NCBI GenBank assembly: GCA_017474285.1
Contig: JAFVHT010000030.1
Coordinates: 1-40,794 of the forward strand
DNA length: 40,794 bases
Direction: 5' to 3'
Origin: Acetobacter sp.
GTDB lineage: Bacteria > Pseudomonadota > Alphaproteobacteria > Acetobacterales > Acetobacteraceae
Part shown: positions 26,925 to 33,628 of the stretch, one piece after another
How the letters are laid out: every line of letters begins with the position of its first letter
Position numbering within the stretch: the stretch's first letter is position 1
Notes under the pieces: model-generated
Seen by the model: only the letters and a program-made list of their open reading frames with translations
Databases searched by the model: none
Told to the model about the DNA's origin: nothing
Translations under genes and position numbers: made by a program

Positions 26925-28151
26925 ATGAGACCAACAAAAAAAGGTCAAAAAATTGCTCAGAGAATAGTGTATTCTTCAAGGGGGCTTTTCCATGGAGGGG
27001 GCTTTTCCATGGGGGGAGCTTTTCCATGGCGTGCTTCACGACGTGCTGTGTCATTATCCCTTTTGGTGTCGTGTTTGCTTGCTCCTCTTTTATTAGACGG
27101 TTGCGCGTTTATGCCTTCAACGGGTCCATTTGCGTCAAACGTTCTTGATAAACATTCTAATTCTATTCCTGTTGAAAATGCTAATGAAGACATCGCTTAT
27201 CAACTCTGGCAAGAAGTACTCCATAGGCGTCAAGAAAATATTGATAAAACACTAACTGCTCTGGGTCAACCTGCTATTCAACCCCAAAAAATTGCTGTGG
27301 GAGACTATATTACTCTTTCTCTTTGGTCACAATCAGCAGGGCAGCAATCGGTGCTTCAAACTGCGCCGCATCAAACCGATATGGGTGTTTATATTGTTGC
27401 CTTAAACGGAACAGTCGATCTCCCTTATGTAGGTCCTGTTACTGTGGCGGGGCTTACGCCTCAAGAAGCGGAAAAAATCATCGCTGCACGTTATGCTAAA
27501 GCGCAACAATTTCCTAAAGCAGAAGCGGTTGTGATGATTAAGCGCAATAAAGGGCAAAATATTGTTATTATTGGTTCTGTCAACAAACCTATTACGTTAG
27601 ATTGGCCCGAAGGGGGGCTTACAGTTTCCGAGGCTTTAGGGGGTGCAGGAGGGTTTAGGGTTTTTGCTGCCTCTTATAAAGGGGGTGATATTGCCGTTAA
27701 TAACGTCATGATTATTCGGCATGGCAAAGATTATTCTCTTCCTCTTAAAACGGTGTTAGAACATCATGTTCAACTCGTACCAGGAGATACGTTGGTTGTA
27801 CGACAAAAACCACTTGTACGTGCCACGTGTTTAGGGGCAGGGTGGGCAAGTCCAACAGTGATCAACTTTGATAAGCAACCTACGTTAGCAAAAGTACTCT
27901 CTTTGGGACAGATTAGTTGGCATACGGCACAAGGTCGAGGAGTTTTTGTTTTTAAGCATGATTTTCGGATGATTTATCGCGTGAATATTGATACGCCGGA
28001 GGGGATGCGTACAGCGCAATGGTTTCCTATTGCCGATCAAGATTTGGTTTATATCCCGCCTTCACGCAGCACGACATTACAACAAATTACACAGATTATT
28101 ATGTCAGTGGCGTATCCTGCGGCTTTGGGTGCGTCTTACGCTGCTCGTTAG
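26925..28151 (+). CDS. Wza/KpsD-like outer-membrane polysaccharide export lipoprotein
   Basis: An outer-membrane polysaccharide channel protein of the OPX family, 408 residues from the first ATG. A second in-frame ATG at 27009 has its own GGAGG about 10 bases upstream and would give a more usual signal peptide: basic RASRR, hydrophobic core, lipobox LLDGC (C60, or C32 from the inner start). I judge the inner start at least as likely. The polysaccharide export domain (about 125-200, KIAVGDYITLSLW, NGTVDLPYVGPVTVAGLT) and SLBB-like repeats (about 205-300, VIIGSVNKPITL) follow. It forms a pair with the KpsE-like gene 51 bases upstream. The 5' end contains a 17-bp tandem repeat. Confidence 0.86.
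   Translation: MRPTKKGQKIAQRIVYSSRGLFHGGGFSMGGAFPWRASRRAVSLSLLVSCLLAPLLLDGCAFMPSTGPFASNVLDKHSNSIPVENANEDIAYQLWQEVLHRRQENIDKTLTALGQPAIQPQKIAVGDYITLSLWSQSAGQQSVLQTAPHQTDMGVYIVALNGTVDLPYVGPVTVAGLTPQEAEKIIAARYAKAQQFPKAEAVVMIKRNKGQNIVIIGSVNKPITLDWPEGGLTVSEALGGAGGFRVFAASYKGGDIAVNNVMIIRHGKDYSLPLKTVLEHHVQLVPGDTLVVRQKPLVRATCLGAGWASPTVINFDKQPTLAKVLSLGQISWHTAQGRGVFVFKHDFRMIYRVNIDTPEGMRTAQWFPIADQDLVYIPPSRSTTLQQITQIIMSVAYPAALGASYAAR
26984..27029 (+). repeat. 17-bp tandem repeat at the 5' end of the export lipoprotein gene
   Basis: GCTTTTCCATGG occurs at 26984, 27001 and 27018, a strict 17-bp period with purine-rich spacers. Because 17 is not a multiple of three, each copy puts its ATG in a different frame. 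Only the ATG at 27009 is in the frame of the lipoprotein. Copy-number change would shift the frame from the upstream ATG at 26925. Confidence 0.85.
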
Positions 28152-28192
28152 TTTTAACGTTTTTTTGTAAGAAAGTTTTTCGTTGGAGAGAT

Positions 28193-28228
28193 GAGAGGGA
28201 GTGAAAAGATTTCTTTTTTATCCCTCTC
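28193..28228 (+). terminator. Possible hairpin after the export lipoprotein gene
   Basis: GAGAGGGA (28193-28200) and TCCCTCTC (28221-28228) form a perfect 8-bp stem with a 20-base loop that includes a T-run. It lies 42 bases after the stop codon. There is no T-run after the stem, so termination here is uncertain. Confidence 0.35.
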
Positions 28229-28260
28229 TTCGCTTTAAAAGCGCCTTGTTACCTCTCTCC

Positions 28261-28348
28261 TTCCAAAAAAGAGTTTAAGAGATTTAAAGAACTTTTTTTA
28301 AAGACTGTAAAAGGGTCTTCCTTAAAGAAGTTAGTCTAATTTTTCGAG
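28261..28348 (+). repeat. Imperfect direct repeat, copy A
   Basis: About 88 bases that match 31432-31533 in the same orientation. Shared blocks in the same order are TTCCAAA, TTTAAGAGATTTAAA, AAAGACT, AAAGGG, TTAAAGAAG, GTCTAATTTTT and TCGAG, with small insertions between. The two copies flank the opgH region. Confidence 0.7.
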
Positions 28349-28570
28349 AAAAATAGATTTTCATCGAAAAATTTACCGTATGTATCGTAATGGTTGCTTT
28401 CATTGTTAAGTTTGTTAGCACAATAGTCATAAAAGTAGATAAATTTTCCAAACGATATAACTTCAAGAAATGCCCAAATCGGAAAATTTCCTGAAGAAGT
28501 TAATTTTTCTTTTCAATATGGTAATTGGGGTAAATAGCTCTCTAATTTGAGAGATAGGAAAATCGTTCAT

Positions 28571-28608
28571 AAAATAAAAGAGGTGCATTTTTGCACCTCT
28601 TTTATTTT
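28571..28608. terminator. Strong bidirectional intrinsic terminator
   Basis: A perfect 17-bp stem (28571-28587 with 28592-28608) around a TTTT loop. The GC-rich core is AGAGGTGCA/TGCACCTCT; the outer parts are A-rich on one side and T-rich on the other, so it should stop transcription from both directions. It sits between the rightward capsule-export pair and the leftward opgH remnant. Confidence 0.9.
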
Positions 28609-28778
28609 ATATGTTTATTTTGCTTCAAACGAACCCAATTATCTAATGATGATTTTTGCGGTTTATTCAATTCTTCTTTCCAATTTTTAGGAAAATACAA
28701 ACGCTCTAAATCACTGTATTCTAAGTGGATATATATCAGAAATTCTGAATAATCCCTCTTACATTGCCTGATGAACTT
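28602..28778 (-). pseudogene. Short open frame without a start codon, possible gene remnant
   Basis: A minus-strand frame of 58 codons ends at 28602, inside the terminator stem. The peptide is protein-like, with many aromatic and charged residues (YSDLERLYFPKNWKEEL, then SSLDNWVRLKQ), but has no ATG or GTG. It lies in the same frame as the end of opgH, separated from it by two stop codons. It may be the tail of an unknown decayed gene; I do not recognise it. Confidence 0.3.
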
Positions 28779-28790
28779 TTATTTCCCTGT

Positions 28791-30838
28791 TTAATGTGTT
28801 TTCTCTTTGGAAACGTCGAGGTTTTTTGTCATAAACATTTCCCAGAGTTCCCGGCAACGGAACACCACGAGTTTTTCTAAACGGGTCAGGTCTTGAATAT
28901 TCCGCCCAGCGAGTTTGTCTTTCCAAAAGGCGTATTTTTGTGGACGTGAGGGACATAGGGCTAAATGACGAAGAGCAAAATACGGGTCTGATAAGGCTTG
29001 TTCAAAGCCCCATTCCTCTGGGATTTGCTCTTCAAACCAACTTGTCATATTGCGTGTTTCACGCAGAACAGGGTGTTCATTCTCACCCGCCCATTGGTGT
29101 TTGAGCCAGCCCATTTTTTCCATTAACGGAAAAGAGCGGCTCGTAAAGTGAATGAGGACAGGCGCAAAAACCATAGCAATGAGCGGCACACCATACCAAA
29201 GGAAAATAATCCAATAGTTAATAGACAATATTTTTAAGACACCCGGACTCATAAGCGGCCATAAATAGGTATAAAAAACATAGAGAAATATTAAGCCTAT
29301 TGCTGAAATATACTAAGAAAACTTAAAACTCTCCTCCCAAGAAAGAGCACCTCTATATTCTCTATCTTGTGCTCCCCATACAATTTTCTTTCCTTTAAGC
29401 CAATTGAACAAAAAACGTGCCAAACAAAACATTTTAATAATAGAGAGAAACGATTTCAAACAATAGACTAAGAAATAAGAAAATGTTACTTTAACAACAC
29501 CCCCTAATTGACGTAAACGCCCTGATTTATGGTAATACAAAAGTGTTAAACAGATCGGTGAAAGCAAAATAAAAAAGAAAATAGCGATAGAAAACATAAC
29601 GAGATTTTGAAAATGTCGTAAAAAAAGATCAGAATATAGATAATTTTTGAAAAAATAGTAACTCCCATAATAAGAAAGACACAATCCAATAACCCCTAAA
29701 AAAGCATTTGAATATAGGCATGACAAAAAAAGAACATTACTTTTTCCATGGAAAGAAAGTTGTTTATACCGCCATAGCCGCAACCAATTCATAGAACCAA
29801 CAAGCCAGCGGTTCTCACGTATAGCCCATTCTTTGATATTATAAACCTGTTGATCAAACCCTACCAATTGAGGCAAAACATAGGTCTCCCACCCTGCGCC
29901 TTCCATGAGAGCCGCCTCGAAAACGTCATGCGACATCGGCTTACCTTCTGCAAAAAGTTTTGTTCTCGACAAAACAGGAAGGGAGCAGTCCTTTGTCATC
30001 GTCTCTGTCCGTAAAATAGCATGATGTCCCAAATAAAAAGCACGCCCAATTTTAAAGTAATATGTTGCCGCAAACATGATCGGGATCATAAGCATGCCAA
30101 AATTTCTTTGTGCACTAAACAGTGTTGCCTCGCCTATCTCATAAGGAGGCACTTGAATAAGCCCTATAGTGTCGTTGCCCTCTATAGTACGAGCAAGTGT
30201 GACCATGGTCTCGGCAGGCATAATACTATCCCCATCGAGCATGATAACAGCCTTAAATTCCTCCCCCCCCATCGGCGGAAAAAATCAGACGTATTCCCTA
30301 CTTTCGCAAACGTGTTCATAATATGATGACGATAATGTATCCCTATCTCAGGAAACTTCTCTTTTAAAAGAAAAACTGCTTTTTGTTCTTGTACAATCAC
30401 ATCTTCTTTGCGCGAGTCAGAAAGAATAAACCAATCAAAATGTTTTGCTTCTTTATAATGAGATAACTCTTCAATCATCGCTGAAAATGCACCTGCTACA
30501 CGCCTCGCATCTTCGTGATAAATCGGCATCGTTACCGCTATACGGGTATTTTCTTTGATATCAATCGCTTTATTGATCGGATTAAATGGGTCTTTCTCAA
30601 TAGGTTTAAGTGCCATATAAAACCCAATAAATTGGGTGACAAGTCCGCCTGTTGCTAAAATCTGCAAAAGAGACGTTATAAGAATAATAGGCACAGAAAT
30701 ATATAAAGAAATATGGTAAGCAAACATCCATAAAATTTCAATACCTGCGAACAATACTGTTAGAGAAACCGTAAAACCCGCAAGAATCCTAGATCTGCGT
30801 CTCTGTTCCTTTTGCAAAATCGGGTTTATTGCCGGCAT
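28791..30838 (-). pseudogene. opgH: Osmoregulated periplasmic glucan glucosyltransferase OpgH (MdoH), disrupted
   Basis: OpgH makes and exports the beta-glucan backbone across the inner membrane. Three pieces join into one 682-residue protein from ATG 30838 (ribosome binding site AAGGGAAAAAG) if two lesions are undone. The first is at a run of eight G (30263-30270, read on the minus strand): nine G would restore the frame from FFRRWGG to EEFKAVIMLDGDSIMP. The second is an in-frame TAG at 29313-29315, codon 509, between SWEESFKFS and YISAIGLIFLYV. GT2 motifs are otherwise kept: LDGDS, SHDVFEAALMEGAGW and RENRWLVGSMNW. The intact catalytic motifs suggest recent inactivation, or sequence error. 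It is shorter than E. coli OpgH (847) mainly at the N-terminus. A small unknown gene precedes it on the same strand. Confidence 0.85.
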
Positions 30839-30849
30839 AACTTTTTCCC

Positions 30850-31239
30850 TTAAAACAACAACCACTTATAAAATGTTTTTCTTAAATCTTCTTTATCCGT
30901 GGGTGGTGGACCGTGGAAAGGTCTATTCAGATAAGGTAAATCAAGTGTGTTACCAATAGTACGAATCACATGATCACGCACATCTTCCCATGTCACAACC
31001 TCGTCTTCAGACCCTATCGGCATAAACGGAATACGCGCTTGTTCTAACAGAGATTCTACTTTAGCTAAAGCAAGTGGCACTTTATCGGGAGAGAGCTCTT
31101 CAGGAGATGCTATTAAAGCATTTTCAGAAGTATTTTGTGCCACGTGTGCCACGTTTTGGGTAGAATTGTTTTGTGTAGAGCCAGATATTAGGCTGTTTTG
31201 GGGATTATTTTCTCTATTTTTATTTTTCTTTTTGCTCAT
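30850..31239 (-). CDS. Hypothetical hydrophilic protein upstream of opgH
   Basis: A protein of 129 residues from ATG 31239, which has GAGAGGAATAGG upstream. The open frame extends ten codons more, but that start has no better support. The first 60 residues are Lys/Asn/Gln/Ser-rich and look disordered (SKKKNKNRENNPQN). The rest is more ordered: PLALAKVESLLEQARIPFMP, then WEDVRDHVIRTIGNTLDLPY. There is no signal peptide or membrane segment. It ends 11 bases before the opgH ATG, so it was probably co-transcribed with it. It does not resemble OpgG. Function unknown. Confidence 0.55.
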   Translation of the reverse strand: MSKKKNKNRENNPQNSLISGSTQNNSTQNVAHVAQNTSENALIASPEELSPDKVPLALAKVESLLEQARIPFMPIGSEDEVVTWEDVRDHVIRTIGNTLDLPYLNRPFHGPPPTDKEDLRKTFYKWLLF

Positions 31240-31640
31240 ATTTTGCCTATTCCTCTCCCTACACGCCACCTTTTAAACATTTTTTAGAGACCTATTTGTC
31301 TCTTTATTACTCTTTTCATGTTCGTGATACAACCATAAAACAAGAAAACATTCTTTCAGACGTTTTCCTTCTTTTTATTTTATAACCCTCTTTTGATGAT
31401 TTCATTGAGTACAGCGGTTTTACGCCACGCCTTCCAAAGATTTTAAGAGATTTAAAAGAATTTTTTTCAAAGACTTTTCAAAGGGTATCAGAGGGGCTTT
31501 TTTAAAGAAGCTCGTCTAATTTTTTTTTTCGAGGTTAATTCACAACTCTATCCACTGATTCTGTGGATATTCTAAAACCGCAGATTTCTGCCATCTTTCA
31601 GTTGTTGCATTTTTTAAAACAGGTGCGGCCCTACCGTGTA
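31240..31640. other. AT-rich gap upstream of the hypothetical/opgH unit
   Basis: The region must contain the leftward promoter for the opgH unit and a rightward promoter for the structured small-ORF transcript. It also holds the second direct-repeat copy (31432-31533). No coding region is convincing; a frame from a GTG at 31563 runs into the small ORF but its first 45 codons lack a ribosome binding site and protein-like character. Confidence 0.4.
31432..31533 (+). repeat. Imperfect direct repeat, copy B
   Basis: About 102 bases matching 28261-28348 in order and orientation, with extra bases in the T-runs and an inserted GAGGGGC-like segment. Together the copies bracket about 3.1 kb that contains opgH and its upstream gene. 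Confidence 0.7.
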
Positions 31641-31912
31641 AACCTGTGGAGCCGTGCGGGGTCGCTTTACGGCTCTACGCACCCAAGGGAGGTGGCTATG
31701 TTTCATCATTTTGTGGTGATCATACTACTTAATCCTGTGGCTGCTTTTTGTGTCACTAAGCGGTTAGCCCGCAAGGTGAAAAATGTGCTCCAGTCGGTTA
31801 GGGCCGTACTGAAGCACTCACTAAAAAAATAGCCACCGGCTTGGTGGGGAGATTGTTGTGACAGACGTCTCTCCACCTACTTTTGGTACTATACTCCACA
31901 GGTTCTTTTTTT
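31641..31912 (+). ncRNA. Self-complementary transcript region around a small membrane-peptide ORF
   Basis: The two ends are a perfect 11-base inverted repeat: AACCTGTGGAG (31641-31651) and CTCCACAGGTT (31894-31904), followed by T7 (31906-31912). Inside, GAGCCGT/ACGGCTC (31649-31675) forms a hairpin before the ribosome binding site. GGTGGCTA (31691-31698), next to and including the start codon's first base, is perfectly complementary to TAGCCACC (31830-31837) at the stop codon. That CCACC can instead pair with GGTGG (31843-31847), which can in turn pair with TCTCTCCACC (31868-31877). Such mutually exclusive folds and 5'-3' closure recall type I toxin mRNAs such as hok. Transcription itself is not shown. 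Confidence 0.5.
31698..31832 (+). CDS. Small membrane peptide, candidate type I toxin
   Basis: A 44-residue ORF with a strong AAGGGAGG ribosome binding site 5 bases before the ATG. The peptide starts MFHHFVVIILLNPVAAFCV, long enough for one membrane span, followed by a strongly basic tail (TKRLARKVKNVLQSVRAVLKH). The plan of one short hydrophobic helix plus a basic tail fits small membrane toxins and other small membrane proteins. I do not recognise a named family. The surrounding mRNA can sequester its ribosome binding site (see the 31641-31912 entry). The base composition is richer in GC than its flanks, which may hint at a foreign origin. Confidence 0.5.
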   Translation: MFHHFVVIILLNPVAAFCVTKRLARKVKNVLQSVRAVLKHSLKK

Positions 31913-31983
31913 GCAAACATATTCAATCCGCTACCCGTATAGAGCCCCGTGTAGATCGTTGTGTTGTGTGTGATAGGATATAT

Positions 31984-32024
31984 AAAAACCCCTATTTTTG
32001 GTGAAGGCTTGAATAGGGGTTTTT
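31984..32024. terminator. Intrinsic terminator, both directions
   Basis: AAAAACCCCTAT (31984-31995) pairs perfectly with ATAGGGGTTTTT (32013-32024) around a 17-base loop. It closes the small-ORF region on the right and separates it from the lipoprotein gene. Confidence 0.85.
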
Positions 32025-32151
32025 CTTTGTGTTCTTAAAATCTAAAACTTTTGTCGCTTCATAAAATGGGTGTTAAAAAATCCTTTTTTAAGCTATAACA
32101 TTGACAACACGCTTCTTAAAGATAAACATAAATGTATAAAGAGACAATAAA

Positions 32152-32418
32152 ATGGTCTGTAAGCGCATTGTAACTCTTTTTGTTGTGGGGGTACCGCTGT
32201 TTTTGTCAGCTTGCTCAGAGGGGGACCGCCATCATCCTGTTGATGAGGTGGTCGTGCCTATTAAAGCGGGTGCGCATGGGCATGCGGTCATTGATCCTGT
32301 TCAGCAGCACGCTACTGACATGTTGTTAAAGCAGTCATTTGAGAAGAGTCACAAAGCTCAAAAGAAGGGGCAGAGACCTCTTCCCAATTTGTTTGGTGAC
32401 CCGACGTGTTGCCTCTAA
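32152..32418 (+). CDS. Small lipoprotein
   Basis: An 88-residue protein with a clear lipoprotein signal: MVCKRIV, hydrophobic core, lipobox LSAC with C21, followed by SEGDRHH. The mature part is about 68 residues, hydrophilic and His/Lys-rich, and ends in a Cys pair (TCCL). I know no family for it. It sits alone after a strong terminator, and is followed by a cluster of AACGTT motifs. Confidence 0.65.
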   Translation: MVCKRIVTLFVVGVPLFLSACSEGDRHHPVDEVVVPIKAGAHGHAVIDPVQQHATDMLLKQSFEKSHKAQKKGQRPLPNLFGDPTCCL

Positions 32419-32454
32419 GCGTGTTCTAAAATGCTTCTATAAATACGAACAATA

Positions 32455-32547
32455 AACGTTAAACTCTAAAAAACGTTGGATAAAACGTTAAAGAACGTTT
32501 ACAACGTGTCGCAACAGTCGTAGAAAAAAAGAAAAATAACAAACGTT
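32455..32547. promoter_or_regulatory. Cluster of five AACGTT palindromes
   Basis: The palindrome AACGTT occurs at 32455, 32472, 32484, 32494 and 32542, each mostly flanked by A or T (AAACGTTA-like). Five copies in 93 bases, just before the small gene at 32573, suggest operator sites or iteron-like binding sites. No protein partner is identified. Confidence 0.45.
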
Positions 32548-32572
32548 TTATGACCCAATAAAGGAAATAAGA

Positions 32573-32993
32573 ATGCTAACAGTAGAACAAGTGATTTCTT
32601 TAGAGCAGATGTCTGTTTTGGTTGCTGAAGAGAGGCGCCGTCTGTGTTTTTCAATTTTATTATATCTTATCAAGCATGAAGCCATTAATAAAGATAAAGT
32701 GCCTGATCATATGTATGATGCGCTCAAAGAGCTTGTTACTCCATTGTTAAACAAAAAAATTGTAAGAGCAAAAAACAATATTAATTTTTTCAGATGAAGA
32801 AGTAATAATTTTACAACGTGTTCGTAGCAATAACGGCAAGAGAAATGATAATTTATTTGAAATAGTTAAAAATCGTGGGTTAAGACTTGTGAAGAGTGGC
32901 TATATCTATTTATATCCTGATGATGATTTTGAGAAATTTATATGCCGCTTAAGTATTGAGGGAAAACTAGCTTTACAATCTGTTGAGAGTTAA
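32573..32993 (+). pseudogene. Small unknown gene with a frameshift
   Basis: The first frame (74 codons, 32573-32797) starts with AAAGGAAAT-type ribosome binding site and ATG: MLTVEQVISLEQMSVL. It ends just after a T6 run (32785-32790). With one T fewer, the frame would continue for 65 more codons to a stop at 32991: SDEEVIILQRVRSNNG, then RGLRLVKSGYIYLYP. The joined product would be 139 residues. The continuation is protein-like, so the gene is probably broken, or it needs frameshifting. No family is recognised; the small mixed helical/beta content near the AACGTT cluster could fit a regulator, but this is a guess. Confidence 0.5.
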
Positions 32994-33113
32994 CAATAAA
33001 ATCACCTTGTAAGATCTTTTCTTAAAAAAGAATTGACGAAGTTAAGAAAGAAGGTTAAGAGTTTTCATTGAAAAGGGGTCTCCGGTAGAAATGTTTATAA
33101 GGGAGACTTAAAA

Positions 33114-33431
33114 ATGCCTGATTGTCCTAAATGTGGCTCAAGTAGAGTAGAAAAAAACCTTGCATTAACAAATATTGGTGCAACTACGGGAGGCGCTCTT
33201 GGAGCAGCAGGTTCTCTCGGGGGCGCGGCGAGTGGCGCCGCAGCAGGTGCTGCAATAGGGAGCGTTATTCCTGTATTTGGCACTCTTATAGGTGGGGCTA
33301 TAGGTGGACTTCTTGGAGCGGCAGGTGGTACCTTAGCTGGTACGGCAACGGGTGCAGCCGCAGGTAGAATAGCAGATGAGGCACTTGGGTCATATAAATG
33401 TCATAGTTGCGGTTATACATTTCAACACTAG
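33114..33431 (+). CDS. Small zinc-knuckle / glycine-zipper membrane protein
   Basis: A 105-residue protein with an unusual plan. CPKCGS (C4, C7) at the N-terminus and CHSCGYTF (C96, C99) at the C-terminus look like two halves of one zinc ribbon. Between them lies a Gly/Ala-rich glycine-zipper hairpin (about 22-88: GGALGAAGSLGGAASGAAAG, then IGGAIGGLLGAAGG) that should span or associate with membrane. The two ends would meet on the same side of the membrane. It has a good AAGGGAG ribosome binding site and a strong terminator after it, so it is probably a single-gene unit. Function unknown. Confidence 0.72.
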   Translation: MPDCPKCGSSRVEKNLALTNIGATTGGALGAAGSLGGAASGAAAGAAIGSVIPVFGTLIGGAIGGLLGAAGGTLAGTATGAAAGRIADEALGSYKCHSCGYTFQH

Positions 33432-33458
33432 CAACATCGTTTTTAAGCCTATCGAAAA

Positions 33459-33494
33459 AAAAAGCCTCTGGAAAATGTTTTCTAGGGGCTTTTT
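33459..33494. terminator. Intrinsic terminator after the glycine-zipper gene
   Basis: A 17-bp stem (33459-33475 with 33478-33494), with two G-T pairs, AAAAAGCC at the base and GGCTTTTT at the other side. The A-run before and T-run after make it work for the rightward gene and possibly in reverse. Confidence 0.85.
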
Positions 33495-33628
33495 CGTATG
33501 CTTATTCTCTTTTATTCTCTTATATAGACAAGCGCGTGACTCTTTGAAATAAAAGGAGTGGCGTCTCTTTTAATATTTTCGCTTACTGTTTTTCATTCTT
33601 TTTAGTCTTTACTGTCGATAGGTTTTCT

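Larger units (their letters stand above)
28152..28570. other. AT-rich gap between convergent genes
   Basis: Apart from the hairpin at 28193 and the direct-repeat copy at 28261-28348, I see no gene here. The rest is A/T-rich with many stops in all frames. No promoter or RNA gene is recognisable. It leads up to the strong terminator at 28571. Confidence 0.4.

Noticed and set aside
31563..31697. Upstream extension of the small-peptide ORF from a GTG at 31563
   Set aside because: There is no ribosome binding site, and the hairpin and inverted-repeat arm lie inside it. The ATG at 31698 has a strong site.
33039..33061. Possible sigma-70 promoter (TTGACG at 33033) before the glycine-zipper gene
   Set aside because: The matching -10 element is weak (three of six), so it is not called.
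33495..33628. Cobalamin or SAM riboswitch in front of metH
   Set aside because: The space is only about 130 bases and no B12-box or SAM-type core is visible.
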